Assembly: GCF_008635795.1 (NCBI RefSeq)
Contig: NZ_VWRQ01000008.1
Location: 220,095-284,094 of the forward strand
Origin: Paenibacillus tepidiphilus
GTDB lineage: Bacteria; Bacillota; Bacilli; Paenibacillales; Paenibacillaceae
Direction of reading: 5' to 3'
DNA length: 64,000 bases
In this document: positions 34,705 through 43,320 of the stretch, one piece after another
How positions within the stretch are numbered: position 1 is the stretch's first letter
Layout: each line of letters starts with the position of its first letter
Program-made: the position numbers and the translations under genes
Notes under the pieces: model-generated
Databases searched by the model: none
The model's input: only the letters and a program-made list of their open reading frames with translations
Told to the model about the DNA's origin: nothing

Positions 34705-35337
34705 ATGGATAAGAGAAAATGCCTGCTTCTGGGCGATTATACCCATCCCCGTTTTCATCCGCTGCAGGGCGTGGACCTGCAAATCGGGGAAATTCTGGGC
34801 GAGCTGCTCACTGTGCAGTGCTCCGAGAACAAGAAGCTGCTGCTGAGCGAGCATTTGTCCGGCTATGATCTATGTATCGCCTATAATGAATTATGGAACG
34901 AGACGGTATCTCCGCAGCAGACGGCCGGGCTTCTCAGCTACGTAAGCGGCGGCGGGGGGCTGATCGTGCTGCATAACGGAATCTCCCTGGCCAAGCGCTA
35001 TGAGCTGGCCCAGCTGATCGGCGGCAAATTTACCGGACATCCGCCTTATACGACATTAAAATTCAATGTTCTGGAGCATGATATTACCGAGGGGATGGCA
35101 GACTTTGAGCTGGATGAGGAACCCTACGGCTTTGAGTTTGATCCGTTTACCGAAAAAACAGTATTGCTCGAATATGAGTCGGAGCAAGGGCGTCAGCCTG
35201 CAGCCTGGTGCCATAGCTATGGACAGGGTCGCGTAGTCTATCTGATGCCGGGTCATCATGAGCCGACCTTCCGCCATCCAGCGGTGAGGCAGCTGATTCT
35301 GCAGGCGGCAACCTGGGCAGCACGGATTCCGCGGTAA
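34705..35337 (+). CDS. ThuA-like domain protein
   Basis: 210 residues resembling the ThuA (trehalose utilisation) class of glutamine-amidotransferase-like folds: a beta strand with LLLGDYTHP, the central strand GGGGLIVLHNGISLA, then GGKFTGHPPY, and a C-terminal GRVVYLMPGHHEPTFRHP typical of the family. Enzymatic activity is unknown for most members; a role in sugar metabolism is often inferred. AAGGAGG precedes the ATG. Confidence 0.8.
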   Translation: MDKRKCLLLGDYTHPRFHPLQGVDLQIGEILGELLTVQCSENKKLLLSEHLSGYDLCIAYNELWNETVSPQQTAGLLSYVSGGGGLIVLHNGISLAKRYELAQLIGGKFTGHPPYTTLKFNVLEHDITEGMADFELDEEPYGFEFDPFTEKTVLLEYESEQGRQPAAWCHSYGQGRVVYLMPGHHEPTFRHPAVRQLILQAATWAARIPR

Positions 35338-35407
35338 CGCCGATTTTTGAGAATTGCGGCGACAAGGGGTATACTCTATCCATAACCGAAAATGGGAGGA
35401 TTGAGCC

Positions 35408-35773
35408 ATGAGCGATTTGTTCAAGAAAGCAATCTCTTTGGGAGTAGGCCTCACCGTGGTCAGTAAGGAAAAGATCGAGAAGGTCGTGGATGAGCTGGTG
35501 AAGAAGGGGGAGTTGGCCCCTTCGGAATCCAGAGCCCTGGTCGACCGGCTGGTGGAGCGGGGCGAGGAAGAGCGCGGTCAGTTCAAGACGGCCGTTCAAG
35601 AGCAGGTGCAGCGAGTGCTTAAAGAGCTGAAGGTGCCGCTGCACAGTGATATCGCCGCGCTGGAAGCGCGGATCGCCACACTGGAGTCCCGCGTAGCCGA
35701 ACTGGAGGGCGATGCTCCCGCTACTCCCGCCGCTCCGCTGGAAGAGCCTCTGACGGATACGCGCACCGACTAA
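35408..35773 (+). CDS. Phasin-like / PhaF-type coiled-coil protein
   Basis: 121 residues, mostly helical. The N-terminal part (DLFKKAISLGVGLTVVSKEKIEKVVDELV) matches small phasin-family or polyhydroxyalkanoate regulator-like proteins; a heptad coiled coil follows (about 70-100) and an Ala/Pro-rich tail. It overlaps the AarF-like kinase gene by one base (TAATG), so the pair is translationally coupled and probably acts together. No PHA synthesis genes are in the window. Confidence 0.7.
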   Translation: MSDLFKKAISLGVGLTVVSKEKIEKVVDELVKKGELAPSESRALVDRLVERGEEERGQFKTAVQEQVQRVLKELKVPLHSDIAALEARIATLESRVAELEGDAPATPAAPLEEPLTDTRTD

Positions 35774-37443
35774 TGGCGGTGCGAATCAGACATGCCGGAC
35801 GGTACCGGACCATTGCCATGGCGCTGATGCGCCATGGCTTCGGCTATATGGTGGAGGAAATGGGACTGCATCACCTGCTGTCTCTGCCGCGCCGGATCAT
35901 CAAGCAGGAGATTCACGAAAGTGTGAGCCTCGCAGAGCGGATTCGGCGCGTGCTCGAGGATCTGGGTCCGACCTTCGTCAAGCTGGGCCAGCTGGCCAGT
36001 ACCCGTTCGGATTTGCTGCCCGACTCGATCATACAGGAGCTGGTCAAGCTTCAGGACAGCGTGCCCCCTTTTCCGGCGGAGACAGCCCGGAGCATTGTAG
36101 AGCAGGAGCTGGAGCTGCCTGTCGACGAAATCTTCGAATCCTTCCAGGATGTGCCCATTGCCGCCGCTTCCATCGGCCAGGTGCACCGCGCGGTGCTGCA
36201 TGGCGGAACCCCTGTTGCCGTCAAAATTCAGCGCCCCGGCGTGATGCGCACAATGAGCCGGGATCTGGAGATTCTCCATGACCTGAGCGTGCTGGCCGAG
36301 CGCAAGCTGGACTGGGCCAAGCAATATGGCTTAGCCCGGATGGCCGAGGAATTCTCGCGTGCTCTGCTGGCTGAGCTTGACTACGGGCAGGAAGGCCGCA
36401 ATGCCGAACGCATTGCGGCGCAGCTGACGGAGCAGGACCGCGTGCACATTCCGGAGATTTACTGGGATTACAGCTCGGCGCGGGTGCTGACCATGGAGTA
36501 CGTGGAGGGCCTCACGCTGAACCACCGAGAAGCGATTCTGCAGCGCGGCATGAAGCTGCGGGATGTTGCCCAGCGGCTGGTGGAGATGATGCTGAACCAG
36601 ATCTTCATCCATGGGTTCTTCCATGCCGATCCCCATCCGGGCAATGTCATGCTGCTGGAGGACGGCAGGCTGGCCCTGATCGACTTTGGTATGGCCGGAC
36701 GTCTCAGCGAGGAGATGAAGGATGCCTTGTCGGCGCTGGTAATCGCCCTTATGCGCAGAAATACCGATTCCATGGTGCGGGCGATTCTGCGCATGGGTGT
36801 GATTCCGGGAGAAGTGGACCGGGCAGCGCTGCATGATGATATGGACCGGCTGCGCGAGGCATACTACGATATTCCGTTTGAGCGGGTCAGCATCGGCCAG
36901 GCGCTGAACGATCTGTTCGGCATCGCCCGCAAGCACAGGCTGGTGATTCCGCCGGATCTGGCAATGCTCGGCAAGACGATGCTGACGCTGGAGGGAGTCG
37001 TCGCCAGCCTTGACCCGGCCTTCAGCATCGTGCAGATGGCCGAGCCCTTCGGACGGCGGCTGGTGAAGGAACGCTTCAGCGGCAGACGGCTGCAGCGCAA
37101 GCTGCTCGGCGGGGTAGCTGATTTAGCCGAGACGCTGGTGGAGCTACCGGGCCAGGCGCGCCAGCTGTCCGAGCTTCTCAGCAAGGGCAAGCTGAAGGTG
37201 GAGGTTGGCCTGCCGGAGCTTAAGAATCTTGAACATAAGTTCAGCCGTGTCGGCAACCGTTTATCCTTCAGTATCGTGCTGCTGGCCTTCTCGATCATTA
37301 TGGCCGGGCTGATTATCGGGTCCTCGCTGCGCGGCGAGCCGTCGCTCTTGTGGGATTTCCCGACGGTGGAAATCGGTTCCGTCGTGGCGCTGCTGATGAT
37401 CCTGTGGCTCCTGTATTCCATCTTCAAGTCAGGGCGGTTCTAG
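35773..37443 (+). CDS. UbiB/AarF/ABC1 family atypical kinase
   Basis: 556 residues. The family-specific KxGQ motif is in FVKLGQLASTRSDLLP, with an Ala-rich loop in AAASIGQVHRA, the lysine of VAVKIQRPG, the catalytic loop FFHADPHPGN, and IDFGM for the metal site. Two C-terminal membrane helices (about 490-550) anchor it. UbiB-type proteins support quinone or lipid metabolism via ATPase activity; in a menaquinone-using Gram-positive this is inferred. It is coupled to the phasin-like gene upstream. Confidence 0.93.
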   Translation: MAVRIRHAGRYRTIAMALMRHGFGYMVEEMGLHHLLSLPRRIIKQEIHESVSLAERIRRVLEDLGPTFVKLGQLASTRSDLLPDSIIQELVKLQDSVPPFPAETARSIVEQELELPVDEIFESFQDVPIAAASIGQVHRAVLHGGTPVAVKIQRPGVMRTMSRDLEILHDLSVLAERKLDWAKQYGLARMAEEFSRALLAELDYGQEGRNAERIAAQLTEQDRVHIPEIYWDYSSARVLTMEYVEGLTLNHREAILQRGMKLRDVAQRLVEMMLNQIFIHGFFHADPHPGNVMLLEDGRLALIDFGMAGRLSEEMKDALSALVIALMRRNTDSMVRAILRMGVIPGEVDRAALHDDMDRLREAYYDIPFERVSIGQALNDLFGIARKHRLVIPPDLAMLGKTMLTLEGVVASLDPAFSIVQMAEPFGRRLVKERFSGRRLQRKLLGGVADLAETLVELPGQARQLSELLSKGKLKVEVGLPELKNLEHKFSRVGNRLSFSIVLLAFSIIMAGLIIGSSLRGEPSLLWDFPTVEIGSVVALLMILWLLYSIFKSGRF

Positions 37444-37582
37444 CCCGGCCCGGATGCAGCGGCACCGGGAATTCTTCTGCGGCCTGCTTACAAAACGGCC
37501 GCGATCAAGTACAATGGTGAAGAATGCCTGCAAAGGCTGCTGTACCGGCTGTTTGCCGTGGGACTGTCTTGGTCTATATAGA

Positions 37583-37727
37583 GTGTGGAATGCAAATGAG
37601 AGAGCCGCCTGTCTCGTCCGGAGGATCGCTGCTGCCCCTGTAGCTGAACATTGGCCGCGCGATTCACGGGACAGGGCCGGCACGTAGGGACGGAAGAATT
37701 CCGGCGACGGGGTTCTTCCGCTTTTGT
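37583..37727 (+). ncRNA. Candidate structured RNA upstream of the DEAD-box gene
   Basis: A TTGCCG...TATATA promoter-like pair precedes it (about 37555-37582). GCCGCCTGTCTC (37604-37615) can pair with GGGACAGGGCCGGC (37668-37681), and inside it GGATCGC (37623-37629) pairs with GCGATTC (37659-37665). A terminator follows at 37691. Promoter, nested stems and terminator make a unit of about 145 bases. It does not match a known family that I recognise. It may be an attenuating leader or a free small RNA. Confidence 0.35.
37691..37727 (+). terminator. Terminator upstream of the DEAD-box helicase gene
   Basis: CGGAAGAA (37691-37698) pairs with TTCTTCCG (37713-37720), inner CC/GG pairs, followed by CTTTTGTTT. 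Confidence 0.78.
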
Positions 37728-37896
37728 TTGATCTATCGGCGTACGATGTCATAGAACCTGGTGAGCCCCGCAAAGGATTTGAATCGGCGAATGCAAGGCT
37801 TCATTTTGCAGGGCTTAATTCCGCTTATAAATGGAATGAGGATGGGCAAGGGCAGCATGTAGGAATATTCAATCAGGAAAGAGTGAGGTGGACCAA

Positions 37897-39465
37897 TTGC
37901 CGGGATTTAAAGATTTGGGAGTATCGGAAACATTGACCGGCCTGCTGAAGGGTCAGGGTATCGTTAATCCGACTCCGGTGCAGGCGGAGGCGATTCCGCC
38001 GGTGGTGCAAGGGCTCGATGTCATTGCCCGGGCCAAGACGGGTACGGGCAAGACGCTGGCATTTCTTCTGCCGATTATGGACAAGATCCGGGTGGAGCAG
38101 GCGTATCCGCAGTCGCTGATTCTGGCGCCGACGCGTGAGCTGGCGCTGCAGATTACCGAGGAGGCCCGCAAGCTGGCGCGGCATACGGGAGTGAAGATTC
38201 TTGCCGTGTATGGCGGGCAGGATGTGGAGAAGCAGCTGCGCAAGCTCGAAGGCGGCCGGCATCTGATTATCGGCACGCCGGGACGGCTGCTGGATCATCT
38301 GCGGCGTGAGACGCTGGATTTGAGCGGCGTGAAGATGCTTGTGCTCGACGAAGCCGACCAGATGCTCCATATGGGATTCCTGGAGGATGTGGAGACGATT
38401 ATTACAGCCGTTCCATACCGCCGCCAGACGATGCTGTTCTCGGCGACTATGCCGGATGCGATCAAACGGCTGGCCGCCAATTATATGAAGGAGCCGCTGG
38501 ATATCGTGATCAAGGGCAATTCCCCGATACCGCTGGACAATATCCGCCAGCAGGTGGTGGAATGCTCCGACCGCAACAAGGAGGAGGCGCTGATCTCGAT
38601 GATCGAGCGGGACCGGCCGTATCTGGCGATGATCTTCTGCCGGACCAAACGCCGGGTCTCGAAGCTGAATGAAGCGCTGCAGGCCGCCGGTTATGCATCC
38701 GATGAGCTGCACGGCGACTTGTCGCAGGCCAAGCGGGAAGCGGTCATGAAGCGGTTCCGTGAGGCGAAGCTGCAGCTTCTTGTCGCGACCGATGTGGCGG
38801 CACGCGGCCTGGACGTGGAAGGTGTAACGCATGTCTTCAATTACGATATGCCGCTCGACCCGGACAGCTACATTCACCGGATCGGCCGTACAGGCCGCGC
38901 CGGCGGCAAAGGGCTGGCGATCACCTTCGCCTCCCCGCGCGACCGCGCGGGCCTCGAAGACATCGAGCGCCAGACGGCCCAGCGGCTGGAACGTCGCCGC
39001 TACGAGAAGAATGAATTCGGCGACGGCGAATTCAGCTCCGCCCCGGGCGGCGGCGCACGCGCAGCGCGCCAGGACAACGCGCCGGAGCGCAGAGGCTCCG
39101 GCGGGCGCGGGCAGGGACGCAGCGGCGGAGCGCCGCGCGCCGCTGCAGGGTCGCGGCCGGACGGTCGCGGCCGCAGCAAGGAAGCAGGCGGCTGGGGCGC
39201 GCCTGCAGAGAAGGCCGGCCGCAGCCGGTCGGCCGGCGGTAACCGCGGCGCGGCAGGCTCCGCGCCGAAGGGCCGGGAGGCCGCCAGCCCGCGCGGCGGC
39301 AGACAGGACGGGCCGGCCTTCCAGTACGGCCCGTCCAAGGGCAAGGCCGCGCCGGCCAAGGGCGGTAAGCCCGGCGGCGGTACCGGCGGTGCCGGGCGCA
39401 GCGGCGGCAGAAACGGCGGCCGCGACAACAGCTCAGGCGGCCGCCGCGGTGGCCGGGGCAGATAA
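37897..39465 (+). CDS. DEAD-box RNA helicase with long Arg/Gly-rich C-terminal tail
   Basis: About 522 residues. Core motifs: Q-motif PTPVQAEAIP, AKTGTGKT, PTRELALQ, TPGRLLDHL, VLDEADQML, SAT, and HRIGRTGRAG. After about residue 375 comes a 150-residue low-complexity tail rich in Gly, Arg, Ala and Ser (RGQGR, GGRGR), likely RNA-binding. TTG 37897 is chosen because GAGGTGG lies 5 bases upstream; the GTG at 37888 overlaps that site. Such helicases (CshA/RhlE type) act in ribosome assembly and RNA decay, often in the cold. The tail-coding DNA is extremely GC-rich. Confidence 0.92.
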   Translation: MPGFKDLGVSETLTGLLKGQGIVNPTPVQAEAIPPVVQGLDVIARAKTGTGKTLAFLLPIMDKIRVEQAYPQSLILAPTRELALQITEEARKLARHTGVKILAVYGGQDVEKQLRKLEGGRHLIIGTPGRLLDHLRRETLDLSGVKMLVLDEADQMLHMGFLEDVETIITAVPYRRQTMLFSATMPDAIKRLAANYMKEPLDIVIKGNSPIPLDNIRQQVVECSDRNKEEALISMIERDRPYLAMIFCRTKRRVSKLNEALQAAGYASDELHGDLSQAKREAVMKRFREAKLQLLVATDVAARGLDVEGVTHVFNYDMPLDPDSYIHRIGRTGRAGGKGLAITFASPRDRAGLEDIERQTAQRLERRRYEKNEFGDGEFSSAPGGGARAARQDNAPERRGSGGRGQGRSGGAPRAAAGSRPDGRGRSKEAGGWGAPAEKAGRSRSAGGNRGAAGSAPKGREAASPRGGRQDGPAFQYGPSKGKAAPAKGGKPGGGTGGAGRSGGRNGGRDNSSGGRRGGRGR

Positions 39466-39491
39466 AGGAACTGTACAGAATGACCCGCACC

Positions 39492-39550
39492 TGTTACCAT
39501 GGGGCATTGCGGCGCGCACGCGCCGGATGACCTGTGGTAACATTTGTTTT
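39492..39550 (+). terminator. Terminator after the DEAD-box helicase gene
   Basis: TGTTACCA (39492-39499) pairs with TGGTAACA (39535-39542), with an inner GGCGCG/CGCGCC hairpin (39511-39524), followed by TTTGTTTT. Confidence 0.72.
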
Positions 39551-39635
39551 GGGGAGAGGTGAAACCTTTTCCGCCGCAGGCTTGTCTAAAGCCATATAGA
39601 GAGAAGCATCAGCAAGAGGAGAGGGAGTGGGCAAG

Positions 39636-40529
39636 ATGTCTAAAAAGGGATGGATCGTGATTCTGCTCATCGTTGTCATAGCGGCCGGGTGGGGAATCGG
39701 TAAATATACGGCGCCTTCTGCGGCGCCGGACAGCGGGGCTTCCGCCTCGCAGGCGCCGCAGCTGGAGGATGGACAAGCCCCGGCCGATCCGGCGCAGGGA
39801 GGCGGCACGGTCGATGTGCCGTCTCCGGAAGCCTCGCAGCCGGCCGAGTCAGCCGCTTCGCCGGAAGAGACGCCTCAGCCGTCCACGGAGCCGAGCGAAG
39901 CGCCTGCTGCGGCTCCCGGCGGCGGCGGTGCCGTCGAGACTGCCGCAGAGCCGGACAGCCTGACGGTGCTTGTCAACAAGCAGTACAAGCTGCCGGACAA
40001 CTACAAGCCCGAGGATCTGGTGTATCCGGATGTGCCGTTCATCTTCAGCGAGAAGATCGAGAAACGGATGATGCGGGAGACAGCGGCGCATGCTTTGGAG
40101 GAGCTGTTCGCGGCTGCGAAGCAGGACGGCGTTAACTTGGCCGGCGTTTCCGCTTACCGCTCGCAGTCTACACAGACTGTGCTGTTCAACAACTATGTGA
40201 AGCGCGACGGCGAGGAGAAGGCCCGCACCTACAGCGCAGTGCCCGGACACAGCGAGCATCAGACAGGTCTGGCCATTGATGTGTCGGGCAGCGATGGCAA
40301 ATGCGCGGCGGAGAGCTGCTTCGCCGGCACCAAGGAAGCGGAATGGCTGGCCCAGCATGTGCAGGAACATGGCTTTATAATCCGCTTCCTGGAAGGTAAA
40401 GAATCGATTACCGGCTATAAATATGAGCCTTGGCATATCCGCTATGTCGGCAAGGAAATTGCCGAAGAGGTTATGAGTAAGGGGATTACGCTGGAAGAAT
40501 ACTACGATGCCATACCGGTCAGCAACTGA
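39636..40529 (+). CDS. M15 family D-alanyl-D-alanine carboxypeptidase (VanY-like)
   Basis: 297 residues. One N-terminal membrane helix (about 6-22) leads to a Pro/Ser/Ala/Glu-rich linker of about 80 residues that spans the wall. The VanY domain follows: SAYRS, zinc ligands in SEHQTGLAIDVS, and the Glu-His pair in YEPWHIRYV. It trims the terminal D-Ala from peptidoglycan stem peptides. ATG 39636 has GGGAG 8 bases upstream; GTG 39627 also has a ribosome site. No van resistance genes accompany it, so a housekeeping wall role is likely. Confidence 0.9.
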   Translation: MSKKGWIVILLIVVIAAGWGIGKYTAPSAAPDSGASASQAPQLEDGQAPADPAQGGGTVDVPSPEASQPAESAASPEETPQPSTEPSEAPAAAPGGGGAVETAAEPDSLTVLVNKQYKLPDNYKPEDLVYPDVPFIFSEKIEKRMMRETAAHALEELFAAAKQDGVNLAGVSAYRSQSTQTVLFNNYVKRDGEEKARTYSAVPGHSEHQTGLAIDVSGSDGKCAAESCFAGTKEAEWLAQHVQEHGFIIRFLEGKESITGYKYEPWHIRYVGKEIAEEVMSKGITLEEYYDAIPVSN

Positions 40530-40546
40530 ACCGGCGATGGATGATC

Positions 40547-40593
40547 AAGGCTGCCCCGTACCCGCTATATTAACGGCCGGGGCGGCCTTTTGG
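40547..40593 (+). terminator. Terminator after the VanY-like gene
   Basis: AAGGCTGCCCCG (40547-40558) pairs with CGGGGCGGCCTT (40578-40589) with one G-T wobble, followed by TT. Confidence 0.78.
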
Positions 40594-40818
40594 CTGTTAT
40601 CAGGCAGCTGTGACCGGGCTGTTGCCAGAGGGCTTCTTACCCGTTTACTTAGTGTCGTTCCTGTACGTTATAGCCCGGGCACTTGTGTGGCAAGCTGTAC
40701 ACAGTCGCAAGAGCAGGAGGTCGGCTGCGGGAGGCTCATCCAAGACAACAGCGATTCAGGCTCTCCATGCCCGGTTAAGTACTAGCAAACCCACTAGTCA
40801 AAGAGGAGGCTGGCTCTT

Positions 40819-41157
40819 ATGTCTGAACATAACCATGTTGTCAGCAAGGACGGAGATGTTACGGTAAGCAGAGTCAATGATGCGCTGGAACGCATTGATC
40901 CTAAGCAGCGGGAACAGATTCTGAGCAACTTTACGGAATTTAAGGAATATTTGCGGAAGCGCGTTCAACTGGCCCAAAAAATCGGACTAAGCGAAGAGCA
41001 GCTCGCTGTCGTTGCAGAGAAGATTGCCGATTACCTGGCTGCCTATGAAGAACCGCGGGGCAGCGAGGAGAAGCTGCTGTTGGAGCTGTGGAAGGTCGGC
41101 AACAAGGAAGAACGCCACCGTCTGGCACATATGCTGGTGAAGCTGGTACTGAATTAA
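40819..41157 (+). CDS. DUF3243 family protein
   Basis: 112 residues, all helical by composition, without signal peptide or Cys. The family signature region ILSNFTEFKEYLRKRVQLAQKIGLSEEQLA is clear; B. subtilis YmfJ belongs here. Function unknown. It has a clear AGAGGAGG before the ATG, although at a rather long distance (about 10 bases). It is monocistronic. Confidence 0.82.
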   Translation: MSEHNHVVSKDGDVTVSRVNDALERIDPKQREQILSNFTEFKEYLRKRVQLAQKIGLSEEQLAVVAEKIADYLAAYEEPRGSEEKLLLELWKVGNKEERHRLAHMLVKLVLN

Positions 41158-41279
41158 AGGAAGCTGCCGGACAGGATAGCTTGTTGCCAGGACGAGAGGA
41201 AGCTTCGGTTACCCGGCAGGCTGGTGAAATGTTGAATGCCCGAGGTTATATCCTGCAAAACACGGACAACCGTCCGCCA

Positions 41280-41303
41280 AACCCCGCCCTGCGGGGTTAT
41301 TTG
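41280..41303 (+). terminator. Small hairpin after the DUF3243 gene
   Basis: AACCCCGC (41280-41287) pairs with GCGGGGTT (41291-41298), followed by ATTTGG. A neighbouring CGGAC/GTCCG hairpin precedes it. Weak U-tract. Confidence 0.5.
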
Positions 41304-41391
41304 GCATTCCGGACAAGCGTGGGTTAAGCTTGCAGTGGTATAATGGTGAGCATCCGGGATTCAAAATTTGCCGACAGGAGTTGCTTCTGCC

Positions 41392-42396
41392 ATGAAACTC
41401 AGTATTCTAGACCAGTCTCCTGTCTCAGAGGGGAATACGCCTGCCGAAGCGCTGGCGCAGACGGCCGCGCTCGCCCGCGAGGCGGACCGGCTCGGTTACC
41501 ACCGCTTCTGGGTGTCGGAGCATCACGCAGCGCCGGGTCTGGCGGGAACCAGTCCCGAAGTATTGATCGCCCATCTGGCCGCAGTGACGTCCTCGATCCG
41601 TATCGGGGCCGGCGCTGTGCTGCTGCCCCATTACAGCGCCTATAAAGTAGCCGAGAATTTCCGGGTGCTAGAAGCTCTTTACCCGGGGAGAATCGACCTG
41701 GGGCTGGGCCGGGCGCCGGGAGGCGGAGCGCTGGCGGTACATGCCCTGCAGGAGCACCGGATTCAAGGGAGCTGTCTTTATGAGGAGCAAATCGCTGATT
41801 TGCTTGCCTATTTCAAAGGGGGCCCGGTAAAGCCGCATCCCTATGCCGGTCTGCTGGCGACTCCGGATGTTCCGACCTCGCCGGAGGTGTGGCTGCTGGG
41901 AGCCGGCAGAGACAGCGCAGCGCTCGCCGCCAAATTCGGCACCGGGTACGCTTTTGCCCGCTTCATTAACGGCAAAGGAATCGCCGAGGCGCTGGGGGCC
42001 TACCGGACGGGCTTCCGGGGAACGGAGCGGGAGGCCCCGCATTCCATTGTAGCCGTCTATCTATCCTGTGCCGAGACCGCCGAAGAAGCGGACCGGCTGG
42101 CTGCCAGCATCGATCTGTCGCTGGTTCTGCTGGAGAAAGAGCACAAGTCCTTTCCCACGCCGCCCATAGATGCGGCGCTTAATTATGCTTATACGCCCTA
42201 TGACCGTTTCCGCGTTGCGGAGAACCGGCTGCAGATGGTGCTTGGATCACCGGAGGATGTCCGGGGGCAATTCGAACAGATGATGGCAGAGTATGGCTGT
42301 GAAGAGATTATGTTCTCGGTGCCGATGCACTCGTTCGAAGACCGGTTGAACTGCCTGCGGCTGATTGCGAAGGCTTGCGGGCTGCAGGAACGTTAA
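41392..42396 (+). CDS. LLM class flavin-dependent oxidoreductase (luciferase-like)
   Basis: 334-residue TIM-barrel of the bacterial luciferase superfamily, probably FMN-dependent. Landmarks are LSILDQSPV at the N-terminus, HRFWVSEHHAAPGLAG, RIGAGAVLLPHYSAYKVAENFRVLE, and RIDLGLGRAPGG, all typical of the alkanal monooxygenase-like group. ATG 41392 fits the family N-terminus, with AGGAG at a long spacing of 11; the frame is open upstream to TTG 41368. It stands alone, so the substrate is unknown. Confidence 0.92.
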   Translation: MKLSILDQSPVSEGNTPAEALAQTAALAREADRLGYHRFWVSEHHAAPGLAGTSPEVLIAHLAAVTSSIRIGAGAVLLPHYSAYKVAENFRVLEALYPGRIDLGLGRAPGGGALAVHALQEHRIQGSCLYEEQIADLLAYFKGGPVKPHPYAGLLATPDVPTSPEVWLLGAGRDSAALAAKFGTGYAFARFINGKGIAEALGAYRTGFRGTEREAPHSIVAVYLSCAETAEEADRLAASIDLSLVLLEKEHKSFPTPPIDAALNYAYTPYDRFRVAENRLQMVLGSPEDVRGQFEQMMAEYGCEEIMFSVPMHSFEDRLNCLRLIAKACGLQER

Positions 42397-42571
42397 TCCG
42401 GAGAGTAGCCTGAGCCTTCCGGACGACCATGCCGGAGGTTTAGATGCATAGATTGCCTGAATTGATGCAAATTTTAACTTTTAGCTGTGATTAGGTAAAA
42501 TGATGGGGAGAGCCGGATGATGCCGGCTTCTTGTGCTTGGCTATTCTCACAACGGAAAGGAAGGAACAGAG

Positions 42572-43048
42572 ATGTCGATTTACGGTTATTCTGCGGTAAC
42601 CCCGGCGGGGGAAGAAATTGCTTTATCCGAATACCGGGACAAGGTGCTGTTAATTGCTAATACGGCCAGCCAGTGCGGATTAACGCCGCAATATGGAGAG
42701 CTGCAGAAGCTTTATGAGGAATACGGAGACCGCGGGCTTGCGGTGCTTGGATTCCCCTGCAACCAATTCGGCGGCCAGGAGCCCGGGAGCAGCGAAGAAG
42801 CGGCTGAATTTTGCCAGATCAACTACGGAGTTTCCTTCCCTGTCTTTGCCAAAATCGATGTTAACGGGCCGGAGGCCAGTGCGCTCTTCAATTATCTGAA
42901 GCAGCAGCAACCGGGCGCGGGTGAGAGCAGCGACATCGCCTGGAACTTCACCAAGTTTCTTGTAGACCGCAGCGGCCGTGTCGTGGTGCGGGTAGAGCCG
43001 CGGGAAACGCCTGAAACGATGAGAACCCTGATTGAGTCCCTGCTATAA
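42572..43048 (+). CDS. Glutathione peroxidase family thiol peroxidase (BsaA-like)
   Basis: 158 residues. Peroxidatic Cys in NTASQCGLTPQY (Cys, not selenocysteine), Gln in FPCNQFGGQEPG, and Trp in IAWNFTKFLVD form the catalytic set. In Bacillales such enzymes usually use thioredoxin rather than glutathione. The second Cys in FPCNQF fits that resolving role. ATG 42572 follows GGAAAGGAAGG. It probably protects against lipid and other hydroperoxides. Confidence 0.92.
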   Translation: MSIYGYSAVTPAGEEIALSEYRDKVLLIANTASQCGLTPQYGELQKLYEEYGDRGLAVLGFPCNQFGGQEPGSSEEAAEFCQINYGVSFPVFAKIDVNGPEASALFNYLKQQQPGAGESSDIAWNFTKFLVDRSGRVVVRVEPRETPETMRTLIESLL

Positions 43049-43091
43049 ATCCGGTCCGTTTAAGGATCGCAGCAAGGGACTTTCTCCGAGA

Positions 43092-43140
43092 AGCCTTCCG
43101 CATGCCCGGTTATTTACGGGTGCTGCCGGGAGGTTTTTTT
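43092..43140 (+). terminator. Terminator after the peroxidase gene
   Basis: Imperfect stem between AGCCTTCCGCATGCCCG and CGGGTGCTGCCGGGAGG, followed by T7 (43134-43140). Confidence 0.75.
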
Positions 43141-43204
43141 GAAATAGAAGTGTTTGCAGGCTGTACTCCATAAATAGTCCGGTCGACAATTATGAAAATT
43201 TTCC

Positions 43205-43232
43205 TTGACGCTTTTCAGAGACCGGGTATTCT
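43205..43232 (+). promoter_or_regulatory. Probable sigma-A promoter of fhs
   Basis: TTGACG (43205-43210), 16-base spacer, TATTCT (43227-43232), about 90 bases upstream of the gene. Confidence 0.5.
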
Positions 43233-43320
43233 TTGAATAGGAATCCTTTGCTCCGGCAGGGAGTTATACATAAAGACGGCACGGAGACAGGATAATAACG
43301 GCAGGAGGTTTTACTGAGGC

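Larger units (their letters stand above)
37444..37896. other. 453-bp gene-free region before the DEAD-box helicase gene
   Basis: No small reading frame here has a ribosome site. The region contains a structured segment (37604-37681) with a possible promoter before it and a terminator hairpin (37691-37727) after it, then an AT-richer stretch leading to the helicase gene. Confidence 0.6.

Noticed and set aside
37623..37655. Words resembling the magnesium M-box riboswitch core (CGCTGCTGCCC followed by AGCTGAACATTGGCC)
   Set aside because: The other conserved M-box parts, such as the paired GAGGCTCCT region and the GACGCCAATGGGTCAACAG segment, are missing, the spacing is far too short, and the gene downstream is not a magnesium transporter.
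37454..37936. Two small open frames of 70-77 codons before the helicase gene
   Set aside because: Neither has a ribosome site or recognisable sequence; one overlaps the structured RNA candidate and the other runs into the helicase start.
39000..39560. Long antisense and alternative-frame open stretches over the helicase tail
   Set aside because: Extreme GC content removes stop codons. The proteins are Pro/Arg/Ala-rich artefacts without starts that have ribosome sites.
43141..43320. Tetrahydrofolate riboswitch in front of fhs
   Set aside because: The conserved paired elements of the THF riboswitch were looked for and not seen; only a normal promoter and ribosome site are visible.
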